From Methylobacterium sp. 77 (lineage in GTDB: Bacteria; Pseudomonadota; Alphaproteobacteria; Rhizobiales; Beijerinckiaceae), in assembly GCF_000372825.1 (NCBI RefSeq), contig NZ_KB910516.1, forward strand, positions 776,011 to 840,010: a DNA stretch of 64,000 nucleotides, in the 5' to 3' direction. The notes under the pieces were generated by a model. It searched no databases. It was given only the letters and a program-made list of their open reading frames with translations, and was not told the DNA's origin. Shown one piece after another: positions 18,879-28,200 of the stretch (positions are counted from its first letter, which is position 1; every line of letters starts with the position of its first letter). The position numbers were made by a program, and so were the translations under genes.

Positions 18879-19523
18879 ATGTCGAGAGCGTTCCTCAGGG
18901 CAATCCATTGTGCCTGTCGTAAGGGACAGCACAGTCGCGCTCGGTTCGGACGGGCCGAGGATGGCATTGCCATACTCGAATTCGCACTCATTACACCAAT
19001 TCTGATTCTGCTCTACTTTGGAACGGTCGAGCTGGCCAACGCCATGCGGTATGCGCGCAAGATCGATCTCCTGTCACGAACACTCGGTGACACTTTCTCA
19101 CAACGGAATACGTCGACACCGGCGGAGGCGGCCGACATTTTCGAAGTCGCCCACATGGTGATGGCACCCTTCGACAGCACCGGTATCTTGATGACCGTCA
19201 GCGCGGTGGGGGTGATTGGCGAAGTGGACGGCGCATTGCAGGTCTGCTCGAGCGCATCCGCGCCGAACTCACCGATCCGTGCCCCTGGCAACCAGGCCAA
19301 CGTCGAAGCCGCCGACCTTCTCCAAACCAAGGGAACGCGCCTCATCCTGGTCGAGATCTCGATGATCTACAAACCCGTGGCTGGCGCTACCATCTTCAAG
19401 GATAGCCCAATCGGCTTCACGATGTCGCGAAAGACCCTGTGGCCAGTCCGCTATGGGCGACGATTTTACAGCCAGAGCCCCGAGATCGTCATCGCGAACG
19501 GCGCCGCCTGTCCCGACCGCTGA
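18879..19523 (+). CDS. TadE/TadF-like pilus assembly protein
   Basis: A 214-residue protein with the same architecture as the gene before it: basic N-terminus, then DGIAILEFALITPILILLYF (prepilin-like helix with the conserved Glu), then a periplasmic domain. Start at 18879, two bases after the preceding stop; translation is probably coupled. The two genes are paralogous in plan but clearly divergent in sequence, as TadE and TadF usually are. Likely a minor pilin or assembly factor in the inner membrane. Confidence 0.82.
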   Translation: MSRAFLRAIHCACRKGQHSRARFGRAEDGIAILEFALITPILILLYFGTVELANAMRYARKIDLLSRTLGDTFSQRNTSTPAEAADIFEVAHMVMAPFDSTGILMTVSAVGVIGEVDGALQVCSSASAPNSPIRAPGNQANVEAADLLQTKGTRLILVEISMIYKPVAGATIFKDSPIGFTMSRKTLWPVRYGRRFYSQSPEIVIANGAACPDR

Positions 19524-19563
19524 GAGGCGACGCGGTCCACGACGAGACGTCCGTCCTGGGACA

Positions 19564-19595
19564 ATCAAATGGATGGGCCATCAAATGGATGGGCC
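19564..19595. repeat. Direct tandem repeat, 2 x 16 bases
   Basis: ATCAAATGGATGGGCC occurs twice back to back in the spacer between convergent pilus genes. No function is evident. Confidence 0.85.
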
Positions 19596-19653
19596 ATGGC
19601 ACCGCCACGCGGATGTCCTCAAACCGCGCATGGCATTTCGCTTATAACCCAAC

Positions 19654-19690
19654 CTCACTGAGCCTGCCGCATCGGTCAGGCTCAAGTGAG
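19654..19690. terminator. Hairpin between convergent Tad genes
   Basis: CTCACTGAGCCTG pairs with CAGGCTCAAGTGAG across a 10-base loop, with one small bulge. A second GC-rich hairpin follows at about 19701-19726. No T run is present. Position between two converging genes suggests a bidirectional terminator. Confidence 0.5.
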
Positions 19691-19763
19691 ACGGGGAGGA
19701 CGACCGGCGCCGCGCCGTCGCGCCGGCAGACCGCGATGCGCCATGCTCATCGCGGTCTTGGTG

Positions 19764-21149
19764 TTACTGCGAGAGTTGCGTATCCGCCGAGCTGGGTCCG
19801 ACGCCTTTGGGCACCGGTATGTCGGTTGTGCCGTAACGGGCATTCAGCATCAAATCCGGTCCGTCATAAAGATTGATCATGCGCGCGATGATGACCGTGT
19901 AGGCGGATTGGTCTGCGACGGGCTTTTTCGAATCGATGATCAGGCGGCCGACGGGAAGATAAATGGTCCCCAGCAGGGTCCGTGCGTTGTCACTGATGAT
20001 CCGGTACTCGCGCAGAGCCGTGATGCCACCAGGTGCCGACTTCGCCTTTCCTTTTCCACTGGCCGGAAGCAGCGAGAGAAGTCCCGGCGGTGCAAGGCGG
20101 TCCTCAAAGAATAGAAGTCCCGCCATGTCACCGTCCTTGGGTGCGGTGAGACTGACGACGCTTTTCTCATCGAACAGAAGGCCACCGCGCATTCCAGTAA
20201 AATAGAACCCGGTGTTCACCCCCGTCAGACTTGCGTTTTTGTCAACGACCAAAGGGCCGTTCTTCATGATGTAGATGCCGGGCTTCAGGACGACCTGGGC
20301 CCCCTTCGTGATGTGGAGACCACCGCAATAGGTGCCAGGATTCAGGGTCGCAAAACCACTGACGACGTTCACGCCAAAAAGAGGATCGTCGATACCATCG
20401 ATGAATTTTTTGGGGTCGAGGAAGAACCCCAATGAGATGCAGTTCCCTGAAGGAGGTCCCTGCCTCTCGATGAGCGGGTCGCGTAAGGGCGGGCAGTTGG
20501 TGGCGGGGGGCGGCATGAAGATCGCGCTCGATCCGGAGAAGCCGCCCGCTGTGCAGGTTGACAGCGCCTTGGCGACAGCCGCGTTTTCACCTTCGATTCC
20601 CGCCGAACTGGTCGAATTCGAATAGAGTGAACAATCGGAAGCGGTGACCCGTGCCGCGCTTTCCAGATGGAAGGCACCCTGTGCGACCGGATCGAGAGCC
20701 AGGAGGCAGAGCCGCGTCGTTCCTGCGAGCTTGGCTGTCGAGCGGACCGCGACCTCGGCACTGGGCATGTTGAGGAACTTGCCGAAGGGTAGCGGCACGG
20801 TCTCTGAAACCGTAACCTGAACCCCGGAGTGGTTGCCGATCACGACAGCGGTCACTTGCGGTGTTGACCCACCGTTGTTTCGGCCTTGGGCCTTTGCCGT
20901 TGTCTCCGCCATTCGGATCGCGCTGGCGTCGTCGGCATTGGCGAGCTTGAACTGGTTCACTCCCGCGATGCTGGCGGTGTCGGCCGCACGCTGCAGCTCG
21001 GTCCGTCGCTTCACCAGGCCAGTGTACTCAATCGCGGCTCCGGCGAGACCGATCAGAACGGGCGTCATCAGAGCAAAAAGGACGAGCACCCCGCCGCTCT
21101 CTTGAGCGCGAACACGTGAAGCGAACTTAACGGCTTTGCAGACTTTCAT
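19764..21149 (-). CDS. TadG-like pilus assembly membrane protein
   Basis: A 461-residue protein with a TadG-type N-terminus: QESGGVLVLFALMTPVLIGL (one membrane helix), EYTGLVKRRTELQRAADTAS, then a long periplasmic part. The C-terminal two thirds are rich in beta-strand and glycine (GTYCGGLHITKGAQVVLKPG, IIARMINLYDGPDLMLNARY) and hold about seven Cys. This looks like the polymer-forming or beta-helix style region of Tad-associated proteins, not a von Willebrand A domain. It faces the TadE pair convergently and probably belongs to the same surface apparatus. Upstream regulation is not visible. Confidence 0.82.
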   Translation of the reverse strand: MKVCKAVKFASRVRAQESGGVLVLFALMTPVLIGLAGAAIEYTGLVKRRTELQRAADTASIAGVNQFKLANADDASAIRMAETTAKAQGRNNGGSTPQVTAVVIGNHSGVQVTVSETVPLPFGKFLNMPSAEVAVRSTAKLAGTTRLCLLALDPVAQGAFHLESAARVTASDCSLYSNSTSSAGIEGENAAVAKALSTCTAGGFSGSSAIFMPPPATNCPPLRDPLIERQGPPSGNCISLGFFLDPKKFIDGIDDPLFGVNVVSGFATLNPGTYCGGLHITKGAQVVLKPGIYIMKNGPLVVDKNASLTGVNTGFYFTGMRGGLLFDEKSVVSLTAPKDGDMAGLLFFEDRLAPPGLLSLLPASGKGKAKSAPGGITALREYRIISDNARTLLGTIYLPVGRLIIDSKKPVADQSAYTVIIARMINLYDGPDLMLNARYGTTDIPVPKGVGPSSADTQLSQ

Positions 21150-21292
21150 GCCACGACGCTAGCGCGCGGACCTGCCTAAAGTCTGAACTTGAATGCCGAA
21201 AGTACCTGGAGTCGGCAGATCGCGATCCTAAGGTTAATATAAATGCCGTCCCGCAAGTCAATGGACCGAGACTAAGAGTTGCAACCCGAAGG

Positions 21293-22309
21293 CTATTCGA
21301 GTGATACGCCATGGCATAGGAGAAAAGCCTCTACACACGCTGGGTCGAAATGACTTCCTCGATTCACCTTTAGATGGTTGAGGGCTTCGGTCTTGGTCCA
21401 AGCTTTTTTATAGGGCCGTTCCGATGTGAGTGCATCGTAGACATCCGCGACGGCGACGATGCGCCCGGACAGTGGAATGCACTCTCCCTTCAATCCGTTC
21501 GGATAACCGGTCCCGTCCCAACGCTCGTGGTGAGTGGCTGCGATCTCCGCCGCCAGCTGAATGAGCGGTGAGCCACTGCCTTCGAGAATGCGGCGGCCAC
21601 GCTCGGCGTGCTCCTCCATCTCCCGGCGCTCATCGTTTGACAAAAGCCCAGGCTTGAGAAGTATTGAATCGGGAACGCTGATCTTGCCGACGTCGTGCAT
21701 GGTCGAGGCCAAGCTGAGCTGATCTACCTCATCCGGCGCAAGCCCAAGCGCCTGGCCGATCATCGCAACATACTCCGCAACCCTCACGACGTGATTGCCG
21801 GTCTCGGTATCGCGGTGCTCAGCGGCCTTCATCAGCATCATAACGATCTCACGCTCGCGCGCTGCGATCACTGCCGTGGCCGCTTTCACTTCGCGATCGA
21901 GCCAGGCCGCACGATCGATCTGGTCCAGGCGTGCCTGGTTCAGTGCGAGGAGATTGGAGACACGGGCTCGGACTTCGACGGCGTCGAACGGCTTGGCGAG
22001 AAAGTCCGTGGCACCCGCCGCCAAGGCTTCACGACGCAGGCTTCGCTGATCGAAACTGGTGACCATGACGATGGGAACATGCTGGAAGCCAGGAATGGCA
22101 CGAGCAGCGCGGATGAAAGCGAGGCCATCCATGCCGGGCATCTCGTAGTCGGAGATGGCGACGCCGATCTGCGCGGCATACTCCCGTACGAAGGCGAGGG
22201 CGTCTGAGCCTTGCGTGAAGTCCTGGACCTTGCAGTCAGGCAGGTCACGAAGCGCTTCGCCCATCAGCATGTTGTTCAGCGGGGCATCATCCAGAATGAG
22301 CACGAACAT
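21293..22309 (-). CDS. Response regulator with HD-GYP phosphodiesterase domain
   Basis: A 338-residue two-domain protein. The receiver has LILDDAPLNN, ISDYEMPGMDG (phosphorylated Asp near 54) and VTSFD...LAKPFD. The HD-GYP domain has TGNHVVRVAEY, STMHDVGKISVPD (HD metal site) and HHERWDGTGYPNGLKGE (GYP loop), then VADVYDALTSERPYK. HD-GYP enzymes hydrolyse cyclic-di-GMP. All visible metal ligands are present, so it should be active. With the GGDEF-EAL protein at the left edge, the window holds at least two c-di-GMP turnover proteins. The partner kinase could be one of the hybrid kinases, but nothing shows this. Confidence 0.93.
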   Translation of the reverse strand: MFVLILDDAPLNNMLMGEALRDLPDCKVQDFTQGSDALAFVREYAAQIGVAISDYEMPGMDGLAFIRAARAIPGFQHVPIVMVTSFDQRSLRREALAAGATDFLAKPFDAVEVRARVSNLLALNQARLDQIDRAAWLDREVKAATAVIAAREREIVMMLMKAAEHRDTETGNHVVRVAEYVAMIGQALGLAPDEVDQLSLASTMHDVGKISVPDSILLKPGLLSNDERREMEEHAERGRRILEGSGSPLIQLAAEIAATHHERWDGTGYPNGLKGECIPLSGRIVAVADVYDALTSERPYKKAWTKTEALNHLKVNRGSHFDPACVEAFLLCHGVSLE

Positions 22310-22436
22310 GGAAGATACTTACGGTTTCATCGTGAGGGGCAGGCTCGATTTCTAGCGATCAGCCATTGATGGATCACCGCAGAGAACGCGCGATTCGAGA
22401 ACAGCCGGTGTGCTTAAGCCCATGCGCAAAAATTGA

Positions 22437-22560
22437 TTAACATCCCGATCCTTCCCCGGCTTCACGGACAGGGGGTTGGCTCGCATTCCCCTCGGCTTGC
22501 TCGGGCGTGATGTCGCCGAGCGCCGAGTGGATACGCGACCGTTTGTAAGAGCCTTCGCTG
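22437..22560 (-). pseudogene. Tail of an IS3-family transposase
   Basis: About 40 codons ending at a TAA at 22437. The reading includes YKRSRIHSALGDITPEQAE, the conserved C-terminal signature of IS3-family OrfB integrases (normally NxxRxHSALGxxxPxxf). Nothing of the catalytic core is seen upstream on this strand. It is a leftover of an insertion. Confidence 0.65.
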
Positions 22561-22675
22561 CCGGCGAACAGGTCATATCGGACCTCGTCGCGGGTCGCCC
22601 ATCGTCACCGCTGTTCGCGTTCGACTGTGTGCGAGTTCGACCTCGAGCGTGGGGACAACGCTTTCCATCGGGGCG

Positions 22676-22996
22676 TCATCGTAGCAGCAGACTGTCCGCC
22701 TCATGGAGGGCATCGCCTGCATGATGCGCAGCCGCGGCGCTGATCGTGCCGCTGTTATTGATGACGATGCCTGCACTCGTTGGCAGATTCGTCGTGTCCA
22801 GGGCAATCGCAACGGCCGTCGTCTTGGGCGAGCCCACGGAGGTGACGGTAAACCCATCATCCGCACTGCGATTACCGTCTCTGAGCGTGACGGCCGCGGT
22901 GAGCGTAGTCGAGATCGAAGTATGGGACACGACGTGTTCCCTGGACGTACCCGCGATGGGGCTTTTGAACGTATTTGTTGAGGGACACCAGATCAT
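22676..22996 (-). pseudogene. Fragment of an autotransporter/adhesin passenger-like gene
   Basis: A 106-codon frame with the run TTLTAAVTLRDGNRSADD and then AGIVINNSGTISAAAAH. IxNSGTIxA repeats are typical of beta-helical passenger domains of autotransporters and haemagglutinins. No signal peptide, no further repeats and no beta-barrel are present. It sits next to the IS3 tail in unusually AT-rich DNA, so it reads as a piece of a larger surface-protein gene lost through rearrangement. Confidence 0.45.
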
Positions 22997-23425
22997 AGAC
23001 AGGCGACGTATTTATCGCCCAAAGCGGTATACAGCGACAACTCATAAAATATCTACTCATGCACAACGAATTAAAGATGACAATTTTATTAATAAAATGA
23101 GATCGAGATGACACTCGCCGTCTGCTCAGAGACTGATATTGCCCGCAGTTCTTTTCGCCGATATATGGATAAAATTAAGAATATGTAGATTATAATGTTG
23201 CTTGTCGAACACCGTTCTACCATGATGTGTCTTGCACTTTTGCGCTTCGAAAATTGCGATGCCAGTTGATGATGCATGTCATATGACATCGCTTTATCGG
23301 CACGTGTAATCCTGGAGCTATGATCCGTAGACATCGGAATATTAATCATTCCTCGAAGCTCCCGATCAGCAACATGCCCCCAAATCGTGTGCCTGCGTGG
23401 CTTCAGTTCCGACCGCGAAGCGGCG
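22997..23425. other. AT-rich intergenic tract with a 16-base palindrome
   Basis: No gene was found. The base composition is much richer in A+T than the rest of the window. A perfect palindrome, ATTTTATTAATAAAAT, lies at 23083-23098. The tract may be foreign DNA, and the palindrome a protein-binding site or small hairpin. Confidence 0.5.
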
Positions 23426-23584
23426 TCATCGGAAGAGCGCGAGGCCAGCTCCTAGAAAAGCAAACCCGGCCACCAGCAATACCCCAGCGTAAACCTCGAA
23501 TTTTAATCTTCGTTTTGGATCGACAGTCGAGGCATATGCTAGCAAGAATCCAGAAACGAGACATAGGCCGCCCAATATCGCCAC
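23426..23584 (-). CDS. Small two-helix membrane protein
   Basis: About 52 residues with two hydrophobic stretches (VAILGGLCLVSGFLLAYAS and VYAGVLLVAGFAFLGAGLAL) joined by a charged turn (DPKRRLKFE). The GTG at 23584 is chosen because GGGA stands about eight bases before it and the product then begins right at the first helix; the frame stays open further upstream with no helix. No family recognised. It lies alone in the accessory region. Confidence 0.5.
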   Translation of the reverse strand: MAILGGLCLVSGFLLAYASTVDPKRRLKFEVYAGVLLVAGFAFLGAGLALFR

Positions 23585-24666
23585 AGTAACTATCCCGACA
23601 CAGTTAATATCGGGATGATTGCAAGGATCTCTCCGTGTTGGTGCTTCGTCACGGCTTACGTGCCGCTGTCGCCCTCGGCGTGTTCGATGCGGCTCGCGGT
23701 ATCGACCGGCTGCATCGCTGGCGACGTGGCGTCCTCTCACGGGCTGGTCACGAAGGCGGATGCGGGGTCGTCATGACCGCGACGGTGGGGATTGCCGTCT
23801 ATGTGGTGGCGCTGTGATCGATATGGCCGTCCTGGCGGTGCACGGTCACGCAGAATCGTGTCGCCACCGGCCGGCACCGTGAGCTTGTGGGGCAAGCTCG
23901 GGGCGGGTCCGGCACCGAGCGCAAGCCGGAGACGATCGACGATGCCGTCGAGCCGGGCCGTGCACCAGAAGCGGCGGACGCTCCCGTCAATGATGACGAG
24001 GCCAAATAGGACTAGAGAATCGGGACGAGAGAACCGGGACGCGGGCTGGGAGGCATGGCGAGATCTCACTCGACCGAAGCCGAGGCCCATCACCGCGCCT
24101 GCACCGAAAATGATTCGGATCCAAAGCCGCACGCCGAAACACTCGCTCTGGAAGATGCACCGAGATCGACCGAACCGATGTCACACGCGCCACCGGCGTC
24201 ATCGCTTTCGAGCCGATCAGACGAGACTGCGATGTAGCCTCTAAAACCGTCTGCAGACGCCGTCGACGGGGCGGGGATCGCGATCACCGATCTTGCTTTT
24301 TCCGTGTTTGGAGGTGGGCGGCGCAGCATGAATTCCGAGATCGATTCGTGCTGCGTCGCGCAAATCATCCCCCGATCACGAATTCGTGATATAAGCAAAA
24401 AATCTTGATTGCCATCGTAAATTATAGTCTATCTTCAAAGTGCTGTACAAATTTCGGCCAAATCGAAATATTCGATGAAAACAACACTTGATTGGCATTA
24501 GATAGATTGAGCCCGGATTTTGATGATGTATTAGACGCGCACTTTATAATTTGATGTCGCTTTCAACGATCCCTTTTTGTTTTGTACAACGAATGATGCT
24601 TTTTTGATCTTTCGTCGGTGATTAGATCGATCAAGACTCTGTTCTCGGGCCGGGGGAGGGTGTCTG
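23585..24666. other. Long region without a confident gene, AT-rich on its right side
   Basis: Several open frames exist, but none has a recognisable domain together with a good start. The best is a minus-strand frame at 23737-24132 beginning MRLWIRIIFGAGAVMGLGFG, which could be a secreted or membrane protein but looks random after residue 35. From about 24390 to 24620 the DNA is markedly AT-rich with poly-T runs, directly upstream of the acyltransferase/RTX pair, and probably holds their promoter. Confidence 0.4.
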
Positions 24667-25224
24667 GTGACGACGATGGCGCTTCCCCCGACGCTACGAT
24701 TGTTCCGCCCAGACAAGCCTGCCGTCGCCCTCGGCCTCGCGGTCAACCATCTCATGGTGAAGCCGGCCTTTGCGAATCTGCGGTTCGGTGAATGGTCGCG
24801 CATCCTCGTGGGCCAGATCAATCGCGGCCATTACTGCTTTGCCATCGACGAGGCGGGCCAGATCCAAGGCTTCGTCGGCTGGGCACTGACCAATCGTGAG
24901 AAGGCGGAGGCTTGGGTCGAGGGCCGACACGCTCTTTCCTACGAGGAGAGCCTGGCGGGCGATTGTCTCGTCTTTAACGCCTGGTCCGCGAATTCGACGC
25001 GCGTGCACCGGTTCCTCGTGGACGAGGCACGCAAACTCATCAGCGACAAGCAGACGCTGTACTTCAAGCGTCACTACAAGAACGGCACGTCTCGCCCCGT
25101 CCGCCTGTCGGTGAACGATTTCGTCGCCGGGCATATCGACCGCGCCTCGACCGCCGACGATCCATCGCTTCGCGTCCCGACTCCACCGCCCCGTTTCGCG
25201 ACCGGCGACACGGCCGGCACCTAG
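24667..25224 (+). CDS. Toxin-activating lysine acyltransferase (HlyC/RtxC-like)
   Basis: A 185-residue protein resembling HlyC-type acyltransferases, which use acyl-ACP to fatty-acylate internal lysines of RTX toxins in the cytoplasm. Seen: AVNHLMVKPAFANLRFGEW (candidate catalytic His near 28), QINRGHYCFAIDEAGQIQGF, FVGWALTNREKAEAW, and DCLVFNAWSANSTRVHRFL. The C-terminal tail (last 30 residues) is Pro/Thr-rich and probably disordered. The GTG at 24667 is preferred over the ATG at 24676 because GGGGGAGGG lies seven bases before it. Eighteen bases separate it from the RTX gene, so they are co-transcribed. No type I secretion genes are nearby. Confidence 0.8.
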   Translation: MTTMALPPTLRLFRPDKPAVALGLAVNHLMVKPAFANLRFGEWSRILVGQINRGHYCFAIDEAGQIQGFVGWALTNREKAEAWVEGRHALSYEESLAGDCLVFNAWSANSTRVHRFLVDEARKLISDKQTLYFKRHYKNGTSRPVRLSVNDFVAGHIDRASTADDPSLRVPTPPPRFATGDTAGT

Positions 25225-25242
25225 CTGCCTGAGGAGGTTCCC

Positions 25243-28200
25243 ATGGTCTCGGTCGTCAACGCCACAGGCAATCCGGATATCGATGGCATCCTCTGGGGAT
25301 GGAAGACGGACCGGACGAACATCACGTTCTCCTTCCCGACCTCGACGGCCGAATACGGCAGTTACACCACGATCAACGGCTTTCAGGCCTTCGAAGGCGT
25401 GCCCGGCGACGATAAGCAGGGGTCGGTGAGGATGATCGTCGGTAACCTGGCGAGCTTCACGAACCTCACCTTCACGGAAACCACGAGCTCCGGTGCCTAT
25501 CTCAGGTTCGCGCAAGCAACGTCGATCAACTACTCGAACGATGCCACGGTCGCCGGGCATCGCGGGCTGCACACTATCAGCACCGCCGAGGCCAACCCGC
25601 CCGAGCTCGCCTACAACGGAAACCCGCCCTATTCACCGGCCTTCGCGCAGGGTGACAGCTGGTACAACCCGAACAATTACGACAATCCCCTGAAGGGTAC
25701 CTATCAGTACACCGCCGGGCTCATGCACGAGACCGGGCACAATCTCGGGCTCAAGCATGGGCATGCGACCCAGAACGGCCATGGTACGACGTTCCCGATG
25801 CTGCCCTCCGATCACAACAGCCAAGAATACTCGGTGATGACCTACAACGACTTCGTGGGCGACACCGACCCGCGGATCAATTCATCCGATCTGCCGACCA
25901 CCTTCATGCAGGACGACATCGCGGCGCTGCAACTCATGTACGGCGCCAATTACGGCGCCAGCGCCCATAACGGCGATACGACCTACACGTGGAGTGCCAC
26001 CACGGGCGAGGAAAGCATCGAGGGGACCGGTCAGGGCGCCCCCTGGCGCAATGCCGTCTTCATGACGGTCTGGGACGGCGGCGGCATCGATACCTACGAT
26101 TTCTCGAATTACACCACCAATCTCAGCGTCGATCTGGCGCCGGGAGGATGGACGATCCTCGACACCAGTAGCAGCCATGCCCAGCGCGCCTATCTCGGCA
26201 ATGACGGCAGCGGAAGCGGCGACCACTATGCCCGCGGCAACATCGCCAACGCGCTGATCGACCCCACCAACCCCACCGAGGTGGCCTCCCTCATCGAGAA
26301 CGCCACCGGCGGATCCGGCAACGACACGATCTCGGGCAACGGCGCCGACAACACACTCAAGGGCGGCGGCGGCAACGACACGCTCTACGGGCTCGAGGGC
26401 GCCGATACCATTTACGGCGACAGCATTTTCGGCGCGTCGGGCGACGACACGCTCAAGGGCGGAGGAGGCGCCGATACGCTCTATGGCGGCGGCGGCACCG
26501 ACATGCTGAAGGGCGGCGGCGGGGCGGATACGCTCGATGGCGGCGCGGGCATCGACACTGCGGATTATTCACAATCCGCCGACGGCGTCACGGTCGACCT
26601 TACGGACGGGACCGGAAGCGGCGGCGACGCGGACGGCGACACGCTGACCGGCATCGAGAACATTTTCGGCACGACCCTGGCCGATTTCCTCGGCGGTGAC
26701 GAGGCCGACAATCATCTCGAGGGCAGCAGCGGCGCCGATATCCTCAAGGGAGCAGGCGGAACCGACAACCTCGAGGGCGGCGCCGATGACGACACGCTCA
26801 AGGGCGGCGGAGGCGCCGACGTGCTCGACGGCGGCAGCGGCGTGAACACGGCGAGCTATTCGCAATCGAGCATCGGTGTCGTGGTGAACCTGCGTGCCGG
26901 CACCGGCACCGGGGGGGATGCGCAGGGCGACACGTACATCAACATCCAGAACCTCACCGGCTCGTCCGGCGACGATGTGCTCGGCGGCATTGCGGGCGCC
27001 AACGTGCTCAATGGCCTCGGCGGCAACAACACCGCCGACTATTCCCTTTCCCCGGGTGCCGTCACCATCGACCTCGGCGCCGGTACGGCCTCCGGCGGCG
27101 ACGCCGCGGGTGACACGCTCATCGACATCCAGAACCTGACCGGATCGATCGGGGCCGACTCCCTGACGGGTGACGCGAAAGCCAATATCCTCAGAGGCGG
27201 CGACGGCGCCGACATCCTCAATGGGGCTGGCGGCAAGGACCGCCTGGTGGGGGGCACGGGCGACGATACGATGAGCGGAGGAGCCGACGACGATATCTAC
27301 TTCGTCGACTCGGCCGCCGATCGCGTGCTCGAAGCCGTCGGCGGCGGAGCCGACCGGGTGTTGACGAGTTTCAGCTACATCCTCGAAGCCGGCCAGGAAA
27401 TCGAGCGGCTCGAGGTCGCGACCGCCACCAGTGTCAACGCCATCGATCTCACGGGCAATGCGTTCGGCAATACCCTGGTGGGCAATGACGGGTCCAACCG
27501 ACTGGACGGCATGGGCGGCATCGACACCCTTTCGGGACGAGGCGGCAGCGACACCTACATCGTGGACATCGCGGCCGACAAGGTCGTCGAGGCCATCGGT
27601 GACGGCAACGACACGGTCATTGCCGCCGTGAGCTTCGTGCTGGCCGCCGGCCAGGAAATCGAAACCCTGCGGACCACGAACGATACAGGCACGGGGGCCA
27701 TCGACCTGACGGGCAACGCTTTCGCCAACAAGCTCGTCGGAAACGACGGGGCCAACGTGCTCGATGGCGGCGCCGGTGCGGACAGCCTCTATGGAAAGGG
27801 CGGCGACGACACCTTCCTCGTCGATATTTCCTCCGACAAGGTGTTCGAGACCGTCGGCGATGGCAACGACACGGTCAGGGCCTCCGTGAGCTTCGTGCTG
27901 GCCGCCGGACAGGAAATCGAAACCCTGCGGACCACGAACGATACGGGCACGGGGGCCATCGACCTGACGGGCAACGCATTCGCCAACAAGCTCGTCGGAA
28001 ACGACGGGGCAAACGTGCTCGATGGCGGCGCCGGTGCAGACAGCCTCTATGGAAAAGGCGGCGACGACACCTTCTTCGTCGGCCTGTCCTCCGACAAGGT
28101 GTTCGAGGCCGTCGGCGATGGCAACGACACGGTCAGGGCCTCGGTGAGCTTCGTGCTGGCCGCCGGCCAGGAAATCGAAGCTCTGCGGACGACCAGCGAT

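Noticed and set aside
23737..24132. A 131-codon minus-strand frame with a hydrophobic N-terminus
   Set aside because: Only the first 20 residues look like a signal or membrane helix; the rest is Arg/His/Pro-rich and looks random.
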